NCBI GenBank assembly: GCA_030917815.1
Contig: JAUPTZ010000012.1
Span: 1 to 52,644, forward strand
Source: Candidatus Babelota bacterium
Lineage (GTDB): Bacteria > Babelota > Babeliae > Babelales > JAUPTZ01
DNA length: 52,644 nt
Reading direction: 5' to 3'
Both the position numbers and the translations under genes were made by a program. Below, piece by piece: positions 27,329-34,810 of this stretch (positions are counted from its first letter, which is position 1; every line of letters begins with the position of its first letter). Below the pieces are notes generated by a model. That model was not told the origin of the DNA. It saw only the letters and a program-made list of their open reading frames with translations, and did not search any database.

Positions 27329-27794
27329 CGCCCTTATGTCCCATCATATGCCCCACAATGAGGCCAACAAGACCGGCACCATACATCAACGCATTCTTTT
27401 GTACTAAGCAAAAAAGTTGTGTTGCCGAGCTAGAAATCGATTGGTTAAGACTTCCCCCAAAAAGTTGTCTCACCACGTCCCCATGCACCGAAATAATGCC
27501 AAGCTGCTCGCACGCTGCGCCAATACATATCGCGCCGATGCCCACCGTGACCATTGTCCGTGCATAGCGCTTCACGATATACCCGATACCCATTCCTGCC
27601 GTAAACCAAACAGCGGCGATAAAAATCATACCGCCACTGCCCCCTAGCAGTTTTTGCCAATACTGTATCTTAAGATACTCAAGCCACATCGGTGCAACTA
27701 CACTTTCGCTCAGAGGAGTAGCGGGCACTATCGGTACCGCTTGCATAGCCGGCACAACTTGCAACGTCTCGGTTGCCGCAGTCATAGTTGCCAT
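27321..27794 (-). CDS. Small membrane protein, FUN14-like
   Basis: The 157-residue product has a Pro/Ala/Val-rich N-terminus, then membrane helices in which GGMIFIAAVWFTAGMGIGY, a basic VKRYARTM turn, a second helix (GIGAICIGAACEQLG) and an IISVHGDVV segment follow the order of FUN14 domains. The C-terminus has another hydrophobic stretch (ALMYGAGLVGLIVGHMMGH). Bacterial FUN14 proteins are of unknown function; eukaryotic FUNDC1 is a mitochondrial outer-membrane mitophagy receptor. AGGGGG eight bases upstream sets the start. Its stop overlaps the start of the GspE-like gene, so the two are made together and may share a membrane site. The family call is tentative. Confidence 0.55.
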   Translation of the reverse strand: MATMTAATETLQVVPAMQAVPIVPATPLSESVVAPMWLEYLKIQYWQKLLGGSGGMIFIAAVWFTAGMGIGYIVKRYARTMVTVGIGAICIGAACEQLGIISVHGDVVRQLFGGSLNQSISSSATQLFCLVQKNALMYGAGLVGLIVGHMMGHKGDE

Positions 27795-27918
27795 CGCTTA
27801 AACCCCCTGTAACATAATTAAGCATCACATAAAGTAATTATTATAGAAAGCTTACCAGGACCGGAAAAACCATTACTAGTATTTACGCAAAATGCCCCCT
27901 ATTTTTTAGAAAAAATGA

Positions 27919-27927
27919 TGGTATACT
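27919..27927 (+). promoter_or_regulatory. Candidate extended -10 promoter of the ABC-ftsY-prmC operon
   Basis: TGGTATACT lies about 40 bases before the permease start; the surrounding 15 bases (TGGTATACTGGACCA) are identical to those at 7308-7322. Transcription from here excludes the longer in-frame start at 27915 and supports 27966. Confidence 0.5.
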
Positions 27928-27965
27928 GGACCAGTTTTTTGCTCATAATCCCTTGCAGAGGTGCC

Positions 27966-28889
27966 ATGATATCACTCATAACCCAAGCCTTTTTTTCAAT
28001 CGCTGAAAATACATCGCTCGTTGTTCTTGAGTTTGTGTGCCTGCATTTCCCTCTGGTTCTTGGTGCCTACTTCACTATCTCGCTTATGAAAATACCTGAT
28101 TTAAGCATTGAAGCCGCCTACGTATGCGGATCTATTACCGGTGTACGCATGCTTGTAATGACTAACGATTGGCCACTTCTTCCGGCCGCCATTGTCTGTT
28201 TTGGCGCTAGTATTGTTGGTGGATTGTTGGTTGGATTTACGTCAAGCATGCTTACGAGCAAAGCTAGGTTTCCCCACCTACTCTCCAGCATTTTAACGGC
28301 CGGCATTTTTCACGGCGTCAATCAGTTTTTCCTAGGCACTTCAAATGTTTCGATTACCTCTCGTCGTAACTTGATTGGCCTCTTAAATTACCTCAGACGG
28401 TACCCTGAACTTCCCTCGCTGCTCATTGCGACCGGCCTCCTGCTACTTGCAGGGTACTTCTTTTTGCGTACCAAGCTCGGTACCAGTCTTGCCGTGTACG
28501 GCAACAATCCCCGTTTCTTTGAAAATTATGGCATCTCCACTCGATTCGTCTTTATTTCCGGCGTAATGATCAGCAACGGCCTTGCCGGACTGGGTGGCTT
28601 TTTCGATGCACAGGCAAGCGGCTTTGTCGACGTAAATATGGGAGCAATGAAAGCCCTCTTCTGTATCAATTCGATTATTCTTGGCAAAACGATTGTGGGG
28701 AGTGATAAGCCCTACTCAATTTGGGTCCCCATTGTCGGAAGCTTAAGCTATTTTGTGATCATCCAGCTTCTGCTCAAGGTAAACTTCAATCTCAAATACT
28801 TCACCATGGTTAACTCGCTGATTGTTGCTATCATTTTAATCGTTAAGTACCGACAGTCACGTATGCGCTCGCAACTCTTGGGGGTATAA
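27966..28889 (+). CDS. ABC transporter permease (TrpY-like)
   Basis: The 307-residue inner-membrane protein has about eight to nine hydrophobic helices and the segments of the branched-chain/TrpY permease family (PF02653): MKIPDLSIEAAYVCGS near the N-terminus, GTSLAVYGNNPRFFENYGIS in the coupling region, and NGLAGLGGFFDAQASGFVDVNMG. Such permeases pair with ABC_sub_bind-type binding proteins, seven of which are encoded at 33761-41023. AGAGG at 27957-27961 favours the ATG at 27966 over an earlier in-frame ATG. The ATPase gene starts two bases after its stop. Substrate is unproven; aromatic amino acids are known for the TrpXYZ group. Confidence 0.85.
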   Translation: MISLITQAFFSIAENTSLVVLEFVCLHFPLVLGAYFTISLMKIPDLSIEAAYVCGSITGVRMLVMTNDWPLLPAAIVCFGASIVGGLLVGFTSSMLTSKARFPHLLSSILTAGIFHGVNQFFLGTSNVSITSRRNLIGLLNYLRRYPELPSLLIATGLLLLAGYFFLRTKLGTSLAVYGNNPRFFENYGISTRFVFISGVMISNGLAGLGGFFDAQASGFVDVNMGAMKALFCINSIILGKTIVGSDKPYSIWVPIVGSLSYFVIIQLLLKVNFNLKYFTMVNSLIVAIILIVKYRQSRMRSQLLGV

Positions 28890-28891
28890 GA

Positions 28892-29626
28892 ATGAGTTTC
28901 TTTTTCGATATACAAAACCTTTCTTTTGGTTTTACCGATAACCAAAGTAAGCTGTTTTTCGTTAATGTGTCATGTGCTTTTAAAAAAAACACCATGAACT
29001 TCATTCGAGGGAAAAACGGGGCCGGCAAATCAACCTTGTTTAGAATTTTACGCGGTACGGTTGATCATACCGAATTCATTACCGGCACGATCGTTCTGAA
29101 CCAACAATCGTTTGATCTTTCGAATGGTGACCAACGGCGCAAATTGGCCCACTCGGTCCGTCTCGCGCCACAAAAATTTGACGAGATGCTCGCCGACCAA
29201 TTTACCTTTCCCCAAAACTTACAGCTCGCCGCACTTCCCCACTATCCCGGCCTTGATCGGTTTGTTCCGGCCGCAACGGTGCCCAAATTGGTTGATCGCT
29301 TTGGCATTGACTATGCGGTACCGGCAGGCATGCTCTCCGGTGGACAACGACAAATCTTGGCAATTTTGATGGCGCTCCAAAAACCGGCCTCGATCTTGTT
29401 GCTCGATGAGCCAACGGCCGCGCTGGATGATAAGAATGCCGCAATGGTTATGACTTTTCTTAATGATCTGCTTAAAGATAATCCTGAGCTCACCATATTA
29501 ATTATCTGCCACGACAAAGAACTCGTAGAGCAATACGCTCAAAAACATTATCACAAAATCGAAGTAAACGATGACGACACCCGCACGATTCACCCAATTG
29601 CAACACTGAAAGAAAGCACCCTGTAA
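28892..29626 (+). CDS. ABC transporter ATP-binding protein (TrpZ-like)
   Basis: This cytoplasmic ATPase drives the adjacent permease. The 244-residue chain has Walker A GKNGAGKST at 40-48, a Q-loop segment LAPQKFDEML, signature LSGGQRQ at 148-154, Walker B ILLLDEP at 168-174, a D-loop and the H-loop histidine in IICHDKE. The phrase DEMLADQFTFPQNLQLA fits ATPases that partner the TrpY-type permeases. It starts two bases after the permease stop and its own stop overlaps the ftsY start (TAATG), so the four genes permease-ATPase-ftsY-prmC form one operon. Confidence 0.93.
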   Translation: MSFFFDIQNLSFGFTDNQSKLFFVNVSCAFKKNTMNFIRGKNGAGKSTLFRILRGTVDHTEFITGTIVLNQQSFDLSNGDQRRKLAHSVRLAPQKFDEMLADQFTFPQNLQLAALPHYPGLDRFVPAATVPKLVDRFGIDYAVPAGMLSGGQRQILAILMALQKPASILLLDEPTAALDDKNAAMVMTFLNDLLKDNPELTILIICHDKELVEQYAQKHYHKIEVNDDDTRTIHPIATLKESTL

Positions 29627-30516
29627 TGTTCGGATTTATTAAAGAGAAACTCAGTAAGGCCTACCAAGCGGTCACTCAAAAATTGGCAGCCCTTTTCACT
29701 GAAAAGCCCATAGACCAAGAATGGCTTGGTGAACTCAAAAGAATTTTGCTAGCGGCCGACACCGGACCGGCCATCACCGACAAAATAGTGGCGCATATCA
29801 CCGAAAAAATGAAGTCTGAACAATTATCGGGTGAGCAGGTGCATGATCTGCTCGTTACCTATCTGCAGTCATTACTACCACCGTCGGCCACCGAAACAAA
29901 ACCGGCCATTTCGTTGATAGTAGGCGTTAATGGCAGTGGTAAAACAACCTTCATCGGCAAACTTGCCCACCAGTACACACAGGCCGGCAAGAAAGTGTTG
30001 GTCGTTGCCGGAGACACCTTCAGAGCGGCCGCTACCGATCAACTTGCGGTATGGGCCGAACGAACCGGTGCAACGATACATATTGGCAAGGCAAACCAAG
30101 ACCCCTCGTCGGTTGTATTTGACGGGTGCGATCTCTTTGCCAAGGATCATTTTGACCATCTCATTATCGATACGGCCGGTCGACTACAAACAAAAACTAA
30201 TCTTATGAATGAACTGGCAAAAATAAAGCGGATCATTCATAAGCGGTTACCGGAGGCGGTAATCCATACCTGGCTGGTGCTTGATAGCATGCTGGGACAA
30301 AACTGTATCGCCCAAGCCCGTCAATTCCATGAGACCACCGAACTCACCGGCTTAATTCTTACGAAATGTGATGGCACCGGAAAAGCCGGGTTCTTACTCA
30401 ATATTTCACACGAGCTCCATCTTCCCATCGTGTATATCACCTTTGGTGAACAGTTCGATGCGTTAGCACCGTTTGATGGCAACAAATTCATCGAAGAATT
30501 ATTAAAAACCGCATGA
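29626..30516 (+). CDS. ftsY: Signal recognition particle receptor FtsY
   Basis: FtsY docks the SRP-ribosome complex at the inner membrane so that membrane and exported proteins reach the Sec channel. The 296-residue protein has the N domain (1-90) and the GTPase G domain: GVNGSGKTT at 100-108, DTFRAAATDQL at 130-140, DTAGRL, TKCDGTGKAG and GEQFDALAPF. The acidic A domain of Enterobacterial FtsY is absent, as in many bacteria; the amphipathic N-terminal helix (MFGFIKEKLSKAYQAV) may bind membrane. The start overlaps the ATPase stop by one base and the stop overlaps the prmC start by four. Confidence 0.97.
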   Translation: MFGFIKEKLSKAYQAVTQKLAALFTEKPIDQEWLGELKRILLAADTGPAITDKIVAHITEKMKSEQLSGEQVHDLLVTYLQSLLPPSATETKPAISLIVGVNGSGKTTFIGKLAHQYTQAGKKVLVVAGDTFRAAATDQLAVWAERTGATIHIGKANQDPSSVVFDGCDLFAKDHFDHLIIDTAGRLQTKTNLMNELAKIKRIIHKRLPEAVIHTWLVLDSMLGQNCIAQARQFHETTELTGLILTKCDGTGKAGFLLNISHELHLPIVYITFGEQFDALAPFDGNKFIEELLKTA

Positions 30517-31376
30517 ATATCTCGCAGGTGATCATACAGGCTACCGAGCAGCTCGCCATATATCTAAACAACCAAACCAGCGCGGCACAAGAGGCCCGTT
30601 GGCTACTGGCGCATCTGTTGAACGTTGAAAGCAGTACACTTCTTGCGCACTCTAAAAGAGAGCTCAGTGAAGTTGAACTCTCTGCCTATACGGCACTCCT
30701 TGATGGCCGCATACGCCGGCATAAGCCTTTGGCCTATATACTCGGTACCGCGCCATTCTGTGAGTTAACCATCAAGGTGCGGCCGCCTTTTTTGATTCCC
30801 CGGCACGAAACCGAAGAATTAGTCATGCATCTGGTTGCCTTACTAAAGCCATACCGAAATCTGTGCATACTGGATCTCTGTACCGGCACCGGTGCTATCG
30901 CCCTTGCATTAGCACGGCACTTGCCCGATGCTACAATCGTGGGAAGCGATATCAGTGCCGAGGCGCTCACGCTCGCCGAAGAAAATCGTCAGGCGCTTGG
31001 TCTTCAGAATATTTCGTTTATCCGGTCCGATCTGTATGAGCACATTCCACAGAGGTTTTTTGATCTCATCATCAGTAACCCGCCCTACTTGAGTCAGCAG
31101 GAATGGGAGGAATTGCCGCCCGATGTTAAAGAATGGGAATCACCATTGGCGCTGGTTGGCGGCGATGATGGCTTTGCCGCATATGAAACCATCATTAGCA
31201 ATGCTCACAAACATCTGACTGGACGCTTTACCGGCACCGAGATACCACAATTAGTTCTTGAGCATGGTGCTGAACAACAGCAGGGCTTGGAGCAGTACCT
31301 CCACGCGGCCGGATTCACCAGCAATGTTCTTTGGAAAGATAGTTTTGGTAAAGACCGGGCTATTCTTGCTCGATAA
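30513..31376 (+). CDS. prmC: Release factor glutamine methyltransferase PrmC
   Basis: PrmC methylates the glutamine of the GGQ motif in release factors, including the RF2 encoded at 1101. The 287-residue protein has an N-terminal helical domain (1-90), RPPFLIPRHETEELV at about 90-104, the SAM-binding loop DLCTGTGAIALALA at 121-134 and the catalytic NPPY at 189-192. The ATG overlaps the ftsY stop as ATGA. A strong two-way terminator follows at 31387. Confidence 0.96.
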   Translation: MNISQVIIQATEQLAIYLNNQTSAAQEARWLLAHLLNVESSTLLAHSKRELSEVELSAYTALLDGRIRRHKPLAYILGTAPFCELTIKVRPPFLIPRHETEELVMHLVALLKPYRNLCILDLCTGTGAIALALARHLPDATIVGSDISAEALTLAEENRQALGLQNISFIRSDLYEHIPQRFFDLIISNPPYLSQQEWEELPPDVKEWESPLALVGGDDGFAAYETIISNAHKHLTGRFTGTEIPQLVLEHGAEQQQGLEQYLHAAGFTSNVLWKDSFGKDRAILAR

Positions 31377-31386
31377 TCTTAAATGC

Positions 31387-31421
31387 AAAAAAGGGCACGG
31401 TATATACCGTGCCCTTTTTTT
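31387..31421. terminator. Bidirectional rho-independent terminator
   Basis: AAAAAA, then GGGCACGG, loop TATATA, CCGTGCCC, then TTTTTTT. It ends the prmC operon on the plus strand, and its mirrored A-run acts as the T-run for the minus-strand gene ending at 31439. Confidence 0.93.
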
Positions 31422-31438
31422 GTACGTTATCTAAAGAC

Positions 31439-32149
31439 TTAGTCTTTTTCGGTAACTTCTTCGTCTGCCGACTCATCATCTTGAGTCGCTTCGTCTTCAG
31501 CGATTTCAGCTGCAGAATAACCTGCAGCGCGCTCTCTGATAGCTTTATCAAAAGCATCTTCGAGACCAATCGCACCTTCTTTTTTACGAGAAGCACGCGC
31601 AACGAACGGCTTAATAAAGACAGTTCCTAAACCCGGCAACCAAGCAGAAGCTAATGTTGCTTTAACTTCGGCCATGGTACGAGCATCCTTAACCGTGTTC
31701 CAATCTTCAACGCCAAGGCCCCCTTTAAACTCTTCACTTTGCAGCAAGTTATGCAGAAGCTTAGCATTTTTTGCATACCGGCGATGCATAAAAGCTCTCT
31801 TTGCCGATGTATACGCATACCACAACGCTAACAGATCTCCACTCCCTAATCCTAGATAAGTATATAACGCCGCTTGAGCCGCCTCGGTTCCCAAAGCAAT
31901 GTTTTGAAGTTTTTTAAAGTCTTCTTTGGTTTCAGTGGTCAATGCTTTGGCATGTGTAATACGGCTTACCGAAGAAAGAGGTTCGCCAAAAAAATAGTTA
32001 ACGTTAGCTACAGTAGAAACCGGATTTCTCAATGCGACCCTTTTAACTACCGAAGCAAAATCGCCCAGAGTTGGTGCGTTGTTAGCCGCAAATAAACCGC
32101 CCGATACCATTCCAAGAACTAAAGTAAGTGCTATTAAGTGCTTTTTCAT
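31439..32149 (-). CDS. Exported protein with acidic tail, unknown function
   Basis: The 236-residue product has a clear signal peptide (MKKHLIALTLVLGMVSGGLFA) and a helical mature part that ends in an acidic tail (AEDEATQDDESADEEVTEKD). The segment EPLSSVSRITHAKALTTETKED faintly recalls the EPAKEILNALALT pattern of the tandem paralogues at 7858-9838, but the match is weak. CAGGAG nine bases upstream sets the start at 32149, and a good sigma70-type promoter lies at 32190-32218. It is a single-gene unit bounded by terminators and likely well expressed. No family recognised. Confidence 0.78.
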   Translation of the reverse strand: MKKHLIALTLVLGMVSGGLFAANNAPTLGDFASVVKRVALRNPVSTVANVNYFFGEPLSSVSRITHAKALTTETKEDFKKLQNIALGTEAAQAALYTYLGLGSGDLLALWYAYTSAKRAFMHRRYAKNAKLLHNLLQSEEFKGGLGVEDWNTVKDARTMAEVKATLASAWLPGLGTVFIKPFVARASRKKEGAIGLEDAFDKAIRERAAGYSAAEIAEDEATQDDESADEEVTEKD

Positions 32150-32189
32150 AAAGGCTTTCTCCTGTGTTATAAAAAGTCGTAGGATGAAA

Positions 32190-32218
32190 AGTATACTACC
32201 AGATTACATTAATGACAA
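32190..32218 (-). promoter_or_regulatory. Sigma70-type promoter
   Basis: On the minus strand TTGTCA (32218-32213), 17 bases, TATACT (32195-32190). This is the best promoter match in the window and sits about 40 bases before the start codon at 32149. Confidence 0.7.
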
Positions 32219-32271
32219 TCTGAATCTCAACAAAATACAAGGAATACTCGGTATCGCCCTTCTAAAAGGAT

Positions 32272-32301
32272 GAAAGGGAGTGGTAAAAACCACTCCCTTT
32301 C
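32272..32301 (-). terminator. Hairpin terminator of the Fis-like gene
   Basis: GAAAGGGAGTGGT (32272-32284) pairs perfectly with ACCACTCCCTTTC (32289-32301) around AAAA, 24 bases after the stop of the Fis-like gene. Only short T-runs follow, so efficiency is uncertain. Confidence 0.7.
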
Positions 32302-32325
32302 CTGTCAGTATACACCTTACACCCA

Positions 32326-32676
32326 TTAGCCTTGCTGAGCTCGATACGTCTTCTGTACCGGCGGCTCACCCTCACCCACACCTACTTTGTTAAGCTGCGG
32401 TCGTGGGTCGATGTGGAGAATCTCCATCTTTCGATAGAGCGTGCTCCGCCCAATCCCCAGCACCCGCGCGGTGTGGTAGTAATTATAACCCTGCTCTTCA
32501 AGGACGATCTCAATCAAGCTTTTTTCCACTTGACTGATCAATAACGAGTAGATATTTCCCGATTCATATTGCCCGATACTACGCACCATTCTGCGGACGG
32601 TATTTTTGAAAAAATCGGTCAATGGCTGTTTTGACATCTCAGTCATACTCTCCCTAACAAATTCAAACATGTCCAT
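32326..32676 (-). CDS. Fis-like DNA-binding protein
   Basis: Fis-type proteins bend DNA and regulate transcription, recombination and replication. From the ATG at 32676 the product has 116 residues. TDFFKNTVRRMVRSIGQYES and NIYSLLISQVEKSLIEIVL follow the Fis core, and the helix-turn-helix EQGYNYYHTARVLGIGRSTLYRKM matches the Fis and NtrC C-terminal class. No sigma54 ATPase domain is present. The longer frame to 32748 is disfavoured because the likely promoter (32720-32748) lies inside it; starts at 32670 or 32646 are also possible. The C-terminal 25 residues (GVGEGEPPVQKTYRAQQG) go beyond usual Fis length and look disordered. Confidence 0.8.
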   Translation of the reverse strand: MDMFEFVRESMTEMSKQPLTDFFKNTVRRMVRSIGQYESGNIYSLLISQVEKSLIEIVLEEQGYNYYHTARVLGIGRSTLYRKMEILHIDPRPQLNKVGVGEGEPPVQKTYRAQQG

Positions 32677-32719
32677 TGATAGTAGGTAATAAACGCACTG
32701 TAGCCTGTAGAGGGGGGAT

Positions 32720-32748
32720 TTTGTACCATAGGACTTAAAGAAAAACAA
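32720..32748 (-). promoter_or_regulatory. Candidate promoter of the Fis-like gene
   Basis: On the minus strand TTGTTT (32748-32743), 17 bases, TACAAA (32725-32720) preceded by TGG, giving an extended -10. Transcription would begin near 32712. Confidence 0.4.
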
Positions 32749-33082
32749 GGATAGAATTAAGATAGGACAGCGGGAGCGTGTCTAAATAAACATGAAACGG
32801 CTGCACGCTCAGGGCTGACCTCAGTCGCTCAGACATACGTTTTTGGCATTCGTAGCGCCAAAAGCCGTAACTCGCTTTATGAGGTGCCCTGCCGCCAACG
32901 CCGAATTTAAATAAAACCGCTAAGGCGAATCTGCCGAAGTGAGCCAGCTCCACGCAGGAAAGCGAGAGAATGGTACAGGAAACCATTTCGCAGCCCGGTA
33001 AAAACTGTTACTATGAACTTTGTACATGAACATAATTTTCTAGAATGGCTCTAGCCATCGTCGCGAGCGTAAGCGAGGTAAT
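32749..33082. ncRNA. Structured intergenic region, possible RNA gene
   Basis: About 330 bases without a convincing protein gene. It contains GAGCGTG/CACGCTC (32774-32810), TTTTGGC/GCCAAAA (32841-32863, nine-base loop) and a GC-rich stretch to about 33000; then an AT-rich leader with CGTCGCGAGCGTAAGCGAGG just before the HEPN gene. The 11-mer GCCGTAACTCG (about 32864-32874) also occurs near 45478. None of the conserved signatures of RNase P RNA, tmRNA, SRP RNA or 6S RNA was recognised. It may be an uncharacterised RNA or a decayed repeat. Confidence 0.25.
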
Positions 33083-33466
33083 ATGATAATACACGGTATA
33101 TCGATAAATCCATTGTTAAAAGCCCAAGAGAATTTTGAATTATTTCGCCAAGACATGGTGACTGATCGAGATCATGCTGGTGCTATTCAGGCGTATGAAT
33201 ACTGCTTTGAATTAGCATGGAAAACTATGAAACGGGTACTTGAAGCACGTGGACAAATTGCCAACTCACCACGCGAAGCGTTTCGCCTTGCGGCCCGCGA
33301 AGGGTTTATCGATAATCCAGAAATTTGGTTTGATTTCATGAAGGAACGCAATCGAACGGTCCATTGCTACGATAGAGAAGTACTCGATGAAGTTATTTCA
33401 TATCTTCCTCAATTCTCGGAGGAGCTCCAAAAATTCTTGGTAAATTTGGCTAAACTTGGTGAGTAA
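33083..33466 (+). CDS. HEPN-domain toxin (HepT / HI0074 family)
   Basis: The 127-residue helical protein belongs to the nucleotidyltransferase-substrate-binding family (PF08780), whose members pair with a minimal nucleotidyltransferase. The HEPN catalytic motif RX4HXY is intact: R89, H94, Y96 in KERNRTVHCYD. HEPN toxins of this kind cleave RNA, and the partner enzyme can silence them by modifying the tyrosine. The ATG at 33083 follows GAGGTAAT. The partner starts one base after the stop, so this is a two-gene toxin-antitoxin operon. Confidence 0.87.
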   Translation: MIIHGISINPLLKAQENFELFRQDMVTDRDHAGAIQAYEYCFELAWKTMKRVLEARGQIANSPREAFRLAAREGFIDNPEIWFDFMKERNRTVHCYDREVLDEVISYLPQFSEELQKFLVNLAKLGE

Positions 33467-33467
33467 T

Positions 33468-33764
33468 ATGCTGTTTATGGAAACCCGTCACTACCACATA
33501 ATAATCGATATCTTGTCCCGTTATCCGTATACGTTTTATGCGTTTGGCTCACGAACCAAAGGTAATCCAAAAAAGTTCTCCGATCTTGATCTTTGTTATA
33601 AAGAACCGATCCCTTCAAACGTAATTAACGAACTTGAAGAGGCCTTTGAAGAATCATACCTGCCGTTTACGGTCGATCTACTCAATTGGAACACCTGCTC
33701 ATCAGAGTTTCGAGATATTATTAAAAACGACTTGATTCAATTGCCTCACACGCCGCAAGCCTAA
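33468..33764 (+). CDS. MNT-type nucleotidyltransferase antitoxin (MntA-like)
   Basis: The 98-residue protein is a minimal nucleotidyltransferase. GSX10DXD is complete: G27, S28, D39, D41 in FGSRTKGNPKKFSDLDL, and a third acidic residue is likely in FTVDLLNW. MntA-type enzymes add AMP to the tyrosine of the HEPN partner and so block its RNase activity. The ATG at 33468 follows GGTGAG; in-frame TTG and GTG codons just upstream are less likely. The last codons overlap the convergent substrate-binding gene that ends at 33761. Confidence 0.87.
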   Translation: MLFMETRHYHIIIDILSRYPYTFYAFGSRTKGNPKKFSDLDLCYKEPIPSNVINELEEAFEESYLPFTVDLLNWNTCSSEFRDIIKNDLIQLPHTPQA

Positions 33765-33890
33765 ACAACCCGCACTCGACCACGCACACATTCCAACACC
33801 GGATCGGCATTAATCTTTTCAATAACCGCATTCACATCAATAGTAAGGCCCAGCTCGGTCGCCCGCTTTTGGTTGATGATGAACTCACGT
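33761..33890 (-). repeat. Shared 3' block of type A genes, copy 1
   Basis: The last 130 bases of A1, covering SREFIINQKRATELGLTIDV to the stop, recur at the ends of A2, A3 and A4. Copies 1 and 2 differ at five positions; similarity falls off sharply beyond the block. Confidence 0.85.
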
Positions 33891-34810
33891 GAAGAGGTAT
33901 GGCGCACTATGGGAAGCTTACTTGGATGAACATGCTGATACACGATTTGCTTCATAAGATCAAAAGCAGCTTCAACCGCATAGCGAGGTTCTACTGCATA
34001 GGCAAACAATGCACCTTCAGAAATTGCCTCAAGAACGCCCGCAAAGAGCCCATTTTGATACTTATACGCAAGCTTTGCAAAACCGACAATCTGCGAGTCG
34101 TTCAACCCATCGTTTTCCAATGTCATAATAATATCATAGCCAGGAAGCAATCCTTCAACCCGTCTTACTGCCTCGGTAAAAGTATCGAGTTGCGCAAGGG
34201 TAACTGAAACGCCCTTTGATTCTAAATAACCTTTTAGTACCTGCGCGCGGCTCGCAACTGCTTGATCACTATCAGCAACCACATAGATGGGAATCAGAAC
34301 CGACTTCACTTGCGGGCATGCCGCATACAACAAAGCAGCTTGTTGCGATTCGTCGGGAAATGCCGTAAAGACACCGGTAACCGTACCACCTGGATGATCA
34401 AGCGAGTCCACAAGCCCGAGCTCAACCGGTCGATCGGCACCAAGCAACACAATAGGCGTATGAACGCCACGCTTTTTCGCAAGATTTACCAAAATTTGTG
34501 CCAGCGTTTTACCAACAACCACAATGCAATCGGTCGGTGTATTAAGTACCCGCTCGCATATCGTTGCCGCGCTCAACTTATTCGTCGCATCAGGTACCGC
34601 AAAAATACGTGTTGTTAAGTCTGAATCTGCATGCTTCTTAACCGTTTGCAAAAAGAGACCATGTACCACATCGTGATATGCAAGGCCACTCGCATACAAA
34701 AAAAGTACCGTATGTGGACGTTGCTTACTAAAATGCCCGTAATAGAAAAAAGCCAGCACCCCACCAAAAACTAAAAATCCTAACCATGCCAGCGTCGATC
34801 TACCGCCCAT
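33761..34810 (-). CDS. ABC_sub_bind-type substrate-binding protein, anchored type A1
   Basis: The 349-residue protein has an N-terminal membrane helix (about 6-24, LAWLGFLVFGGVLAFFYYG) without a clear cleavage site, so it is probably anchored in the inner membrane with its binding domain in the periplasm. The PF04392 pattern is seen in DCIVVVGKTLAQILV, TPIVLLGADRPVELGLVDSL, HPGGTVTGVF and the C-terminal REFIINQKRATELGLTIDV. Four such genes (A1 here, A2 at 35798, A3 at 36866, A4 at 37936) and two leaderless B genes alternate on this strand. It starts 11 bases inside the end of B2, as a B-A pair. Ligand unknown; TrpX proteins bind tryptophan. Confidence 0.85.
   Translation of the reverse strand: MGGRSTLAWLGFLVFGGVLAFFYYGHFSKQRPHTVLFLYASGLAYHDVVHGLFLQTVKKHADSDLTTRIFAVPDATNKLSAATICERVLNTPTDCIVVVGKTLAQILVNLAKKRGVHTPIVLLGADRPVELGLVDSLDHPGGTVTGVFTAFPDESQQAALLYAACPQVKSVLIPIYVVADSDQAVASRAQVLKGYLESKGVSVTLAQLDTFTEAVRRVEGLLPGYDIIMTLENDGLNDSQIVGFAKLAYKYQNGLFAGVLEAISEGALFAYAVEPRYAVEAAFDLMKQIVYQHVHPSKLPIVRHTSSREFIINQKRATELGLTIDVNAVIEKINADPVLECVRGRVRVV

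Noticed and set aside
32735-32986. 83-residue minus-strand ORF upstream of the Fis-like gene
   Set aside because: No binding site, odd composition, and it covers hairpins; better explained as structured non-coding DNA.
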